DNA from: Liolophura sinensis
Taxonomy: Eukaryota; Mollusca; Polyplacophora; Chitonida; Chitonidae
Direction: 5' to 3'
Length of the DNA: 60,000 nucleotides
Assembly: GCF_032854445.1 (NCBI RefSeq)
Contig: NC_088302.1
Coordinates: 48,392,046-48,452,045 of the forward strand
The position numbers were made by a program, and so were the translations under genes. Shown here in pieces: positions 1-12,600 of this stretch. How positions within the stretch are numbered: position 1 is the first letter of the stretch; every line of letters begins with the position of its first letter. Under the pieces are notes generated by a model that did not search any database, had not been told where the DNA came from, and worked only from the letters and a program-made list of their open reading frames with translations.

Positions 1-910
1 ACTGTAGAAAACTATTTCAAGGAGAAAGGCTGTGGTGGAAGAAGGAGTGTAAAGGAATTTCCTGGCAAGCGATGGAGTCAGAGAAGAACCCAGGGACCCA
101 CAAATAAAAGAGAAGTTGCAAGTGAGTTACAAGTGAGCAAGTCTTCTGTGTAAAGAATGGCGAAACAACTGGAGCTGAAGCCTTTCAAGAGGATGCGGGC
201 TTCAAAGAGGGACCAAAATGTCAGAAGGGAAAGAAAAACTCGCAGCCGTAACTTGAATGACGGCTACTCGGCCACTGATGTGAAAAGGATCATTTTCACA
301 GACGAGAAAGACTTTACGTTAGAAATAGCTAAAAATCGCGTTTATGGCAAACGGAAACGAGAAATTCAGCCATCTCGCCTCTATCATGAGACTTCTAGAT
401 TTTCAAAGCAGATAATGGTTTCAGCTGGAGTAATCTGGAAAGGAAAAACAAACACTGATTTTATCGACACAGATAGAGCAAGGTTAATAATGAAAGCTAC
501 TTTCACTTATTGGATGACAATCTTCTCCTGGATTATAGGCGTCTTTATTCCAGAAACAATTACATGTTTCAACAAGTTGGGGCTCCTTCACACACAAGTA
601 AGGTAACACAGGCCCATCTGCAGGAGGCTACACTAGAATTCATCAAGAAGGATGAACGGCCTCCACAAAGTCCTGACTGTAATGGACTATACCATATGGG
701 ACTCTGGAGAAAGTTTACCGAGGAGTGAGAGAAAAACTGACAGAGCAGGCGTTAAAGGCAGGATAATCATGCCAAGGGAGAAGATATCGCTGGAACAAAA
801 AAAAGAAGAAAAAAAAAAAAAAACACACGCCAAGGCATTTCTGCTTGGAAGAAACGGCTTTGTTTTTTCGTGCAGGAAGAAGGAGGTCCTTTTATATTTA
901 ATTTTTTGAC
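1..910 (+). pseudogene. Decayed Tc1/mariner-type transposase
   Basis: The plus strand carries a broken transposase of the Tc1/mariner (IS630) superfamily, the enzyme that cuts and pastes its own element. A helix-turn-helix-like N-terminal part is readable from the window edge to about 150 and ends at an in-frame stop. Reading then continues from 157 to 606 and includes the first catalytic block, IIFTDEKDFTLE, with its Asp intact. After a frameshift near 550 the second block reads FQQVGAPSHTS, where the family has Asp in place of Val. The PPQSPDCN block near 662-680 is followed by further frame changes. The C-terminal part after 720 is interrupted by an A-rich tract near 800-823. A stop codon, frameshifts and a lost catalytic Asp make it inactive. 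The left end lies outside the window. No terminal inverted repeat was identified on the right. Confidence 0.85.
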
Positions 911-1855
911 AATGCTCTTTTGAATATGATAATACTCGCATAATTTGTGTCCGATCGTTTAGACATTTGCAGCCTTGTTAACAATACCCTAATGTTACTG
1001 TGTGAAATGAATTCAGTCAATCTCTCACTGAGAAAATACTTGTCAAAAAGCAGTTGCAGGCGTACATGCCTCGCACTACACCAGGAATAGGTCTATGCGT
1101 AACGGCTGTTGTGTAAATCTTTTATTGGCTTGGCTGGTAACATGTGTTTTATTAGAACTTCGATCTAACAGTCAGTAGTTTATACGTCTGGGCTCAAGCA
1201 TAAACTGTCCATAGACAACTTCACTGCCGATTGAATATAGTACGTTCTTCCCCTGCAATGTATGATGACCTATATATCGTTGTAATTAAAACAATTACGA
1301 ACATAACATAGACACATTATTCTTTCTCCATAATCACACAGGTTAGTTTGTGTAACTGATAACAATAGTAGGCATTTAGACCACAAATAATAATTAACGG
1401 GTATTATTAAAAAAATTAAACGTTTTTACAAAACTTAATAGCAGGTAATTAATGTTTTTGCACGACAAGTAGTGTGACAGAAATGCATAACAATAAACAA
1501 GTCTATTATTTATCTATGTCAAAAGAAACAATTGTCTAGCGGTTTTGCCTACACAGTTAATACAAAATTCATTTAACAAAAAGACGTTACACCCTGACGA
1601 AAATATTTATTGTAGCATTTACTTAATTCTGTTCCCTGTATAAAAGTTGATGTAACTGTTTTCCCATTGTTACTGAAAATCTGAAGAATAAAGTTTGAAC
1701 AAATATACAAATGCAGGGTGTGGCAAAAAAAGGCTTTTCCATCATAATTGTCCTTGCAGGAAATCGTGTGTGCCTCTATACCGCAAATTTGTTTTGATGA
1801 CAATTTCAAAGTGAGGTACATGCATGCTATTTACAACTAATGCACAATTCATTGT
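911..1855. other. Sequence without recognised feature
   Basis: AT-rich sequence with no convincing exon or repeat. A TTTATT at 1606-1611 is AATAAA on the minus strand, about 245 bp past the candidate stop codon at 1856-1858. It could be the polyadenylation signal of the PH-domain gene. Confidence 0.4.
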
Positions 1856-1918
1856 TTATGTCACAAACGGAAATTCTGGAGGCGAAAGCTTCACAAGCTG
1901 CGGTAAAACCACATCGCT
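1856..1918 (-). CDS. Candidate last exon of the PH-domain gene
   Basis: On the minus strand, after an AG at the border (...GAACATCAG), a phase-0 reading frame of 20 codons runs to TAA. The peptide begins SDVVLPQLVK and ends PEFPFVT. The phase matches the phase-0 donor of the PH exon at 3633-3689, and an AATAAA lies about 245 bp further on. The polypyrimidine tract is weak and the exon is short, so this is a guess supported only by phase and position. If wrong, the 3' end of the gene lies outside the window. Confidence 0.35.
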   Translation of the reverse strand, partial: SDVVLPQLVKLSPPEFPFVT

Positions 1919-2011
1919 CTGATGTTCAAAACTGGTTTAAGACTTATTTCCAGATTTAGCTTTATACCAAGACTTCAATTTTGCACTTACACTAAAACAA
2001 TTATGTAGCTG

Positions 2012-2171
2012 TACATTACATATATACTAAAACTGCTGCTGCTGTACTCTGACTGTGGAGAACTACATTACATATATACTAAAACTGCTGCTGCTGTACT
2101 CTGACTGTGGAGAACTACATTACATATATACTAAAACTGCTGCTGCTGTACTTTGACTGTGGAGAACTACA
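2012..2171. repeat. 52-bp tandem repeat, three copies
   Basis: Three nearly identical 52-bp units start at 2012, 2064 and 2116. Each contains CTGCTGCTGCTG and ends in a GTGGAGAAC block. It lies in the putative last intron of the PH-domain gene. Confidence 0.9.
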
Positions 2172-2365
2172 TTCGATGCTGAGTTTGGGTAAAATTATAA
2201 ATATAAAATGTGACTTAATACCAGTATGTATGCAAACTTTCCAACAGCCGGGCTCTAGTGTCATTTCTGAGTGTTTCATAAGCACACATATAGCGAAATT
2301 TTGACGTAGTATTTGAAGTAACAAATTTCACAGGGCTTTGAGCCATTCTGTTGTACACATGTAAA

Positions 2366-3170
2366 TGTGTAAAGGAGTTACAGGAATGTCAAGGAGTTAT
2401 AGGAGTGTGAAGGTATCAGAGAGGAGTGTGAAGCAGTTAGAGGAGTGTGAAGGAGTTATAGTAGTGTGAAGGACCTATAGAGGAGTGTGAAGGAGTTATA
2501 GGAGTTTAAAAGAGTTATAGAGGAGTGTGTAGGAGTTATAAGAGTGTGAAGGAGTTATAGAAGTGTGAAGGAGTAATAGGAGTGTGAAAGAGTTATAGGA
2601 GTGTGAAGGAGTTATAAAAGTCTGAAGGAGTTATAGAGGAGTGTAGGAGTAATAGGAGTGTGAAGGAGTTATAGGAGTGTGAATGAGTTATAGAGAAATG
2701 TAAAGGAGATATAGAAGAGTGTAAAGGAGTAATAGGCGTGTGAAGGAGTTACAGTAGCGTGAAGGAGTTATAAAGGAGAGTAAAGGAGTTATAGAGAAGT
2801 GTGCAGGAGTTATAGGGGTGTGAAGGAGTTATAGTAGTGTAAAGGAGTAATAGAGGAGTGTAAAGGAGTTATAGGAGTGTGAAAGAGTTGTAGAAGAGCG
2901 TAAAGGAGTAATAGGAGTGTGAAGGAGTTATAAGAGTGTGAAGGAGTTATAGTGGAGTGTGAAGGAGTTATAGGAGTGTGAAGGAGTTATAGAGGAGTGT
3001 GAAGGAGCTATAGGAGTGTAAAAGAGTTATAGAGGAGTGTGTAGGAGTTATAAGACTGTGAAGGAGTTATAGAAGTGTGTAGAGTTATAGAGGAGTGTAG
3101 AAGTAATAGGAGTGTGAAGGGGTTATAGGAGTGTGAAGGGGTTATAGGAACGTGAAAGAGTAATAGTGCA
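2366..3170. repeat. Minisatellite of GAAGGAGTTATAGGAGTGT type
   Basis: About 800 bp of imperfect units of roughly 19-21 bp. Variants differ by GAGGAGTGT versus GGAGTGT and by AAAG versus GAAG. The array is purine-rich on the plus strand throughout and has no long open frame. Confidence 0.92.
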
Positions 3171-3632
3171 GTTGTTTTAGGGCATGTAAACTGGTAAACA
3201 AACCAGCATGCGTATGGAACAAAGTTTAACGTCTAGTTTTAACGTCAGTTTATGTATGCAAACCGATTTATGGTTTGTTTTTTTTACCCATAATATATGT
3301 ACCGTAACTCTGGTACAGTAAATCAACTGGTAAATGTAAACTTTTGTAGCAGGCTGTGGTGTTCATAAATGAAGAGATGGTGAAATACACAATTTAAAGA
3401 AATAAATTAAAGAAGAGAACGGAAGTATGATGGGTTTGTCTATTACAGGATATCAAGGGGCCGGTCCAAGGGTGACGAGGGTCAACAATGTACGGCTGAC
3501 CCCTCAACCTGGTCCAGCAGAATACAGTGCTCACTGTGACACTGTGTAGTGTTCCTATCATTCAGGTCAACAACATGTCATTTTATATCCATATCCTGTA
3601 AGCTGACTTGAAACGTATACAGGTATACTTAC

Positions 3633-6600
3633 GTGTGCTAACCCATTAATGTAGGCAACCCAGAGGTCTCTGTCATTCTCACCTTGGCACTGCAAAACAC
3701 ATTGAAATTCCAGTGACCTTTTGACCTAAAGCTGTATTACTGGCGTTGAGGGCGATTATTTCCATCTTCCCACTTGTGTTACTGAGAAGAGTCGTTGAGA
3801 TGCAGATTTCGTTAACACATCCAGGCCCCGATTCGGGTAAGTGGGGCCCAGAGCAAAATGTAACATTGCGGATGAGAGACCTTATTTGGAGTATGACTCT
3901 ATAACGTAAAGGTGATAATCAATTTTGGTAAACAGACACACGGGCTCATACCTGCATGAGATGACTAAAGTAGGTGACCAATATTTGAATAATTTCTCAT
4001 ATGCAATCTCCCTTCTTCCGCAATTTTGTTGTGTTTAAGACAGCTCCAAATTTGTACACATGCAGTTCGGTTATTTAAAATTATACTTAAGTTCTTTATA
4101 GGGTTTATTACTAAATAAGGACACACAAAAAGATAACAAAAATTCCTCTCCAATACGATTTGACTATACAAATTGCACAAATTTTCCAAGCAGCCATTTA
4201 TTTCTACTAACTATGGTTATGGGTGTTTCGCAGTTCAAAGTTAAATAATATATTTTCACGAATATCTGTTAGACATTTTTCGAAGGATATACTGGAGATT
4301 TGCGCAGTGCCTTTTCTTTTGATGACTGTGATCTTTTAGAATTCCATGCTTAACAGATCTTGCATTATTTTTCACTTTATAAATATTTCCATTAGTTTAG
4401 AAATATCTCATATTTTTCATACCACCAAATGTTGTGGACATATACCATCCATTTATGATCATAAAAACAAGAGTTCAGCACGGTGCTTTAATAAATTTAT
4501 TTAGATGGCTTAATACAGGAGATAATTAAAATATAAGGAAGTATATATGTAAGTAACCAAGTCATTAATTACAGAAACATAAAGTACTTCAAGCGAAAAA
4601 CTATAATTAATTTCTTTCCAGTTTTCCGACTAACAAGGTTCTATTGCTGTAGGAAATGAGCCATCTTCTCTGCATCCACATCCAGTTAAGTAATAAAAAA
4701 ATAATCAAAAAAAAAGTATTGTAAAATTTTGTCCGGAGTATGTATTCATGTATAGTTGATGTATTCATGTATAGCTGATGCTGTTTTGCACGAGGAATTT
4801 CTCAAGGGACACATTTCTGCACACCTCTCTAACTTGGATTAGGAAAAAAAATGTCCTGTGCAATGAGTTTCCCGTTAATGTAATGATCCCCTATGGGCCT
4901 ATTGAGAACGGATCATTCCCATGTCAACAGTACTTCAGCCTGAGAAACGAGCACCTTATTAACTCGTGACAAACACTTTATACATAACTCCGCATCTCGA
5001 TAATGCTTCATTTATCATTTTTATCACTTTTAAAGTTATATACTGATAATATGAGGTCATAATAAGCTTTTTTATGATAGGAAAACAGGAGGAAGAATTA
5101 ACAATGACAGAAGAATGATCTCTGTGCCGGCGAACTGTATCACGTGTTCTTAGTTTCGATATATTCTCTGGTGTTCTTGTATTTAGAGTTTTTTAATTAC
5201 ATATAATTGCTTTATGGTTTGAGTAATATATAATGTGTCCCATATCTTGGCGGTATTGTCACAATAGTGTGTGTAAAACAGATCTGTGTCCTTAGTATAG
5301 TAATTAACAAGTTGTTTTCCAATGTATTTCTTAGTGGTCTTCAAATTATTTGAAATATTTTAAAATTAAATAAGAATTGTGAAAATTATACTAGTATTTC
5401 TTCAACGCATGACTAACGACACACGAACTGCAAGAGGACGTTAACTGTAATCATAGAACATTTCCTCTCTCGAACAGCAGGTTCAACAGGAGTTATAGAT
5501 TTACATTTCTTTACGGACAACGGAAATGTTTGCCTTAGGATTAATGAAATCATGAATGCAATTTTATGTAATACTATAAATGTGTAAAGCAACAAAAAAG
5601 AAAGCCACAGATAATAGCCCATTGCCACTGATTATACGCCCAACATCCTGGCATCCATAACCCATAAGCCTTGCTGGTAACTTACCCTAAATCGTTTCTT
5701 CTTTGACTTCAGATAGAACTGGTAGCTATTTTGACTGTTGTCTGTTTTCACTTCAGTGCTCTCGTCAAGTTTTACCTTCCAAACCGGCTGTGAAATGAAA
5801 ATTTAAAGAGGAAAATATATACCATATATTTAGTTGAACTGAATGGTGTGAACATTGTATTTTAATATACATAACCGCGCTGTGACGTGGAGATCAGACT
5901 GTTCGTATGAAAACACTGCCCTTTCCCGGCTAACTGGCAAATTTTATGGTTTAATTCTGAGGAACACACAACAAAATTTAGACTGGCATAACGGCATATT
6001 TGCAAAAAAAGCGGATATTTACAAATATGAACAACCAAAGCAAACAATGTCAGTCTTCAAACTAGAATAGGCCTACATAGGCTTGTATTTGAAGTAGGCC
6101 CCTACTGGAACCCATTTCTCACGAAAACATAAATCGGACTTAATTAATGAATTCGGAAACTGATTAAACTTTCATCGTGTGATACCATATATATGTACGA
6201 TATTGTTGCTGATCTAGCGAAAGTTAATAGAGAAATTAACTTAACACAGTACTGCTTGTTGTCTGTCTACATACATACAAAACAGGACGTTAAACCCCAA
6301 GCATACATACGCACAATGTAGATCCCTTATCGAGGAAGAGATGTTATAGATGTAAATAAAGAGGAAGATGAGTTTTCAGGGTTTAACGTGGAAGACATAC
6401 AGCACAGATATGCATTATCTGATTATAAAATAAAAAGGCCTAATAATTTCATAAATACAGTTCGAAGGTTTAGACAGGCTGATGAGGTTTAGACAGGCTG
6501 ATGAGATTTTGACAGGAGTTGATTTATTCAGCCCTTGAACCGGTTTTTCTAGGCAAATTAGGTAGATAACAGGTTAGTTGTTTACATCATAAAAAACTGT

Positions 6601-9600
6601 CCATACCTTACCAATCAATGATGTTTTCTAATACCCCGTTCAGGCGGGCCAAGTTAAGCTGGTTTAACTTGTGAAAGTGGCTTTGAGTCAGTTTGACGTC
6701 GCCCGTGTGCAGGTGTGAACGGAAAGTGGGGACATTTAATCCGGTTTATTTGCCCCAACTAGCGACGTGGCTTTAGGTCATTTTCCGGACTTGAGCTGGT
6801 TTATCTGTGTTGTGTGAACGATGATTGAATTAAATGCCCGGGTACGTGTTACCGTGTGAACGGGCAAATCCCTGAACTGCCTTTAAACCGACTTGCCCAC
6901 ATGGTCATATGAACGCCTGCATTTTTACAACTGGCTTAGATTTAAACCAGCTCAGATTTGATCCGGTTTAGATTTTGGCCGTGTGAACGGGGTATAAGTG
7001 CAACTCAAAATGATGTAGACTACAACGACTGAGATGATGGAGATGAAAACAAAGTTCAAAATACACATATATTTGGAGTAAATAAGCGCGATTTTCTTTC
7101 AGTTTGTTATCGGCATACGGTGTGGAGAAATTCGCCTAAAACAATCTCTTGTATATTGTCTATTCTGGATAGTCTTGTATGTTTTGCTCTCAAACAGACT
7201 AGAATCTACTTCAAAGAATGAAATGACCTTGTTATTCTGTACTTTTATTTCTCTCCCGGTAATAATTTAACAATGATCAATTAAGCTCTCGTAAATATCT
7301 CCGTCAGTCTGGTTATATACATGTAGTTATGTTTTACGTTGTACAGGCTTCATGCTTCATTTAACACCATGTATTCTTCTTTGAATGGTCATATCATGAT
7401 TATGTAGGACACGGGTTTTAATCGGTATTAGTCGTTGTCTAAAATACAATGACCAGGTTATATACAAAAGATGCTGACGAAAGCATCCTAAGCGGATAGG
7501 TTGGGCCACCGAGAACTTGTACCAAAATAAAACGAGTCAGTTTGGCCAACAACAGTCATAGAAACGTCACTGACGATGGGCACACACGTATCAAAGATGG
7601 GAACTAATAGTGATCGGAATGAGTCGTAGATACGTCACTGAGTAAATGTACCAAAGATATCCACCCTACGTGGCCAGGGTGAGTCGTAGATGACGAAGAA
7701 TCGTTACCCAATGTGATCAGGACGTGTCAAGAAACGTAGATGAGTACCTGTACCAAGAATCGTTACTCAGTGTGACCAGGACGTGTCAAGAAACGTAAAT
7801 GAGTACCTGTACCAAGTATCGTTACCAAATCTGATCAGGATGTGTCAAGAAACGTAGGTGAGTACCTGTACCAAGAATCGTTACTCAGTGTGATCAGGAC
7901 GTGTTAAGAAACATAGATGAGTACCTGTACCAAGAATCGTTACCTAATGGGAACAGGATGTGTCAAGAAACGTAGATGACTACCTGTACCAAGGATCGTT
8001 AGTCAGTGTGATCAGGGCGTGTTAAGAAACGTAGATGAGTACCTGTACCAAGAATCGTTACTCAGTGTGATCAGGACGTGTCAAGAAACATAGATGAGTA
8101 CCTGTGCCAAAAATCGTTACTCAGTGTGATCAGGACGTGTTAAGAAACGTACATGACTACCTGTACCAAGAATCGTTACACAGTGTGATTAGGACGTGTT
8201 AAGAAACATAGATGACTACCTGTACCAAGAATCGTTACTCAGTGTGATCAGGACGTGTAAAGAAACGTAAATGAGTACCTGTGCCAAGGATCGTTACACA
8301 GTGTGATCAGGACGTGTTAAGAAACATAGATGAGTACCTGTACCAAGAATCGTTACTCAGTGTGATCAAGACGTGTTAAGAAACATAGATGACTACCTGT
8401 ACCAAGTATCGTTACCAAATGTGATCAGGACGTGTTAAGAAACTTAGATGACTACCTGTACCAAGAAGCGTTACTCAGTGTGATCAAGACGTGTTAAGAA
8501 ACATAGATGACTACCTGTACCAAGTATCGTTACCCAATGTGATCAGGACGTGTTAAGAAACATAGATGACTACCTGTACCAAGAATCGTTACTCAGTGTG
8601 ATCAGGACGTGTCAAGAAACATAGATGACTACCTGTACCAAGAATCGTTACTCAGTGTGATCAGGACGTGTTAAGAAACATAGATGAGTACCTGTACCAA
8701 GAATCGTTACCAAATGTGATCAGGACGTGTTAAGAAACTTAGATGACTACCTGTACCAAGAATCGTTACTCAGTGTGATCAAGACGTGTTAAGAAACATA
8801 GATGACTACCTGTACCAAGAATCGTTACTCAGTGTGATCAAGACGTGTTGAGAAACATAGATGACTACCTGTACCAAGAATCGTTATACAGTGTGATCAG
8901 GATGTGTCAAGAAACGTAGATGAGTACCTGTACCAAGAATCGTTACTCAGTGTGATCAAGACGTGTTAAGAAACGTAGATGACTACCTGTAGCAAGAATC
9001 GTTACACAGTGTGACCAGGATGTGTCAAGAAACGTAGATGAGAACCTGTACCAAGAATCGTTACTCAGTGTGATCAGGATGTGTCAAGAAACGTACATGA
9101 CTACCTGTACCAAGAATCGTTACACAGTGTGATCAGGACGTGTTAAGAAACATAGATGAGTACCTGTACCAAGAATCGTTACCTAATGTGAACAGGATGT
9201 GTCAAGAAACGTACATGACTACCTGTACCAAGAATCGTTACACAGTGTGATCAGGACGTGTTAAGAAACATAGATGAGTACCTGTACCAAGAATCGTTAA
9301 CAAATGTGATCAGGACGTGTTAAGAAACATAGATGACTACCTGTACCAAGAATCGTTACTCAGTGTGATCAGGATGTGTCAAGAAACGTAGATGAGTACC
9401 TGTACCAAGTATCGTTACCAAATGTGATCAGGATGTGTCAAGACATGTAGATGGCTACCTGTAGCAAGAATTATTACTTAATGTGATCAGGACGTGTAAA
9501 GAAACGTAAATGAGTACCTGTGCCATGAATCGTTACTCAGTGTTATCAGGACGTGTCAAGAAACATAGATGAGTACCTGTACCAAGTATCGTTACCAAAT

Positions 9601-12600
9601 GTGATCAGGATGTGTCAAGACATGTAGATGGCTACCTGTACCAAGACTTATTACTTAATGTGATCAGGATGTGTCAAGAAACGTTGATGAGTACCTGTAC
9701 CAAGAATCGTTACTCAGTGTGATCACGACGTGTTAAGAAACATAGATGAGTACCTGTACCAAGTATCGTTACCAAATGTGATCAGGATGTGTCAAGACAT
9801 GTAGATGGCTACCTGTACCAAGAATTTTTACTTAATGTGATCAGGACGTGTCAAGAAACATAGATGACTAACTGTAACAACGATGGCCACCAAATGTGAC
9901 TAAGATGAGTCCTACTACATTTACATTGGAGTATCTTACAGGTAATGTCTCAGCTATAGCTCACACTGCATTACTTACACACTTTACTTACAGCCGCATT
10001 GGTTTTTGTGACAAACTTCACGATATATTTGAAATAAAAAAAGAACGGGGTGATAGGAAGATGTGACGTGAATGTTTTCACTTAAGACGCCTCCACAACA
10101 GACACCCACGTTGTGTATGGATGGATATGCCTGTACAATTGTACAGTAATCATTTCTATACATATATAAAGCTATAGAGTGTTTACTGGGAATGCCGTGT
10201 ACAGGGATGAAATCCGTAAATATAAGCCATAAACTTCATTCAATTCATTCATGTTCACAAATCGACTTTAAACATCCTGATTCAAATTGCTTAAAGAGTT
10301 TTGTCAGAGCGTTTTACACAGTGACAACACGGAGATGAAGTGATTAATGATCTATAGTTATATCCGCTTTACAGTTTGTTTAAAAAGTGAATAGACATTT
10401 TTCGAATATGTCAAAAGGTCCTCAATTGCATCGCATCTGCTTAAGTGGACGTATATCTCTGTTAAATACCAGGAAGTATATCACAATACCTTTCTTTTTC
10501 CGCAAAAAATACATTTTCACGAATCTTCGAGGGCTTAAGGGTACTTTTTCAGTGTATAGCAAAAATTCAAAACGTTAAAAACAAAAAACATTTACACAAA
10601 ACATATCAACCCACAGCTGACACCGGCATATTGGTTATAGCATTTACCGTTATGAAAGGTAGATGGTCTGCGTAAGCGTATGATGGCTAGAATTGGGTAT
10701 TTCCTCGTACCAGGGGGCAAATAAATAAATTAACACGTCAATTATGCTTACTTCCTGAAAATATGTTGTTTTGAAACTAAAATAAAATAACGTTTTTATG
10801 CTTACGATGTCTTTTGGTACAATATAGACTCTGATGTGTCCCACACGTGATAAGCGTGTGCATATATGGGCAAATCGCTTTAATAACCACATGCAAAAAA
10901 GTAAACATGCCAATAAATTAAGACTGGTCTCTCTTGGGAGGAATCGGGTGTCCTGGGATGGGACATGCCGAGAACATGGCAGTAAGACGGGACAGCGTAT
11001 ATGGTATAGGTATGGTAGATTCCAAGGAGTTACACAAATACTGCACTGACATAGAATGATATGTTAGAGAGAGGATAAAGCCAGTGGGTAGTCAAATTAA
11101 TACGACTTTGTTACAAATGGATAGAGATGAAAAAAGGTACATACAAATACCGGGTTGTATAATACATCACACAGATAACAAACTCAGTCAATAACAGTCT
11201 GACCCTGAGTTGTTACCTTTATTTAAGGGGAGGGGAGGGGGCACGTTTACTGGATCGTGTTATATATTATAGAGAGAACAAACTCAATGAGCACACAGTT
11301 TGGCAGAGCTGTGTTACAGATGGACAGAAATTCACATAATCTACATGTAGGCCTACACAGATACTGGGTAGTGTGATATGCTGTAAAGAGAACAAAATCA
11401 GTTTATACATAGTTTGGCAGAGCTGTGTTACAGATGGACAGAAGCTACACGGACACTGGGTAGTGCAATGCGTTATAGAGAGAACAAACTCAGATAGTAC
11501 AGAGTTTGGCACAGTTGTGTTAATGGTGGACGGAGATTCACATAAGCTGAAACCTGATAGTGTGATATGTTATAAAGAGAACAAATCCAGTGAGTACAGA
11601 GACACGTTTTATTACAGATGGACAGATTCCGATAGGCTGCCGAAATACTGAATAGGATGGTATAGTATAAAGAAATAAAGTAATTAGTTCATCAACGGGG
11701 ATTGATTGGCTGGACATAAGAGAAGCTTAAACCGGTGAAAAATATAATGAGCACAGTGAGTGAGGCCAGAGCAGTGACAGTGCATGTGTTAACTGACAAA
11801 TGGTCACAAGTAATCCGTGAAATACAGGTTCTTGTCAGGAGACATTTTCTGCTGTAACACAGCAGTGATTGTGTACTGCTTAAGCAAACATAGGCCAACG
11901 CGGAAAAGTGTGATAGACTACAGGTAAAAATGAAAGAGTGTGTAGCTTTACACCACTTTGTCAGTTAAAGGTGAGACGGGCGTTCTCTGTATGTCTTGCT
12001 TTTATTACAGATGTACATGTATGCACAGGCATTTCCATAAGGTACACGGTTACTAGAAAGTGCGATGTGGCAGAACAAACTCAGTGGATGTACAAAGTTT
12101 GATTTGATGCTGTAGAAATACTGGATAGAGTGATGTGTTATAGAGAGAACAAACTTGGGTACAGCGATATGAAAGGACAAACTTAGAGCAAAAGAAAACT
12201 AAACTATAAAGTAAGATTCATCATACAGACAACTGAACATGATCCGTAAAAATACTTTCATTTTGTTTTCAGATTTTTTTATGAGTGTTGAGAGGTATCA
12301 AATATTTGAACACTATGGAAGGCTTTATGAGCGATACTGACGGTATCTAGGAACTCTGATGTTACATCACCTTTTTTCCTGATGTTCACCAGAAGGAAGG
12401 AGCTTTTGGGAACATTATATCAGTAGTCGTTTACTCATGGGTAAAAAGAGTTATTCCAACATTCAGTGTCGTAATTAGAGTAGGATAAACTTCCTGTGAC
12501 GTCAGAGTTCCTAACCTTTGATAGTATGGTCTATAAAACCCACCTCAGAATTCGAATGTTCGTGCCTTTAACTCTTTTCACAAAAATTTAAAAAAATAAA

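Noticed and set aside
3449-3549. Plus-strand frame after TTGTCTATTACAG, ending SAHCDTV and a stop (PDZ-ligand-like)
   Set aside because: It lies inside an intron of the minus-strand PH gene, the minus strand is equally open, and there is no partner exon.
3690-3900. Long minus-strand frame upstream of the last PH exon
   Set aside because: It runs into a good acceptor (TTTTGCAG/TGC) whose exon gives the PH C-terminal helix in another frame, so it was taken as intron.
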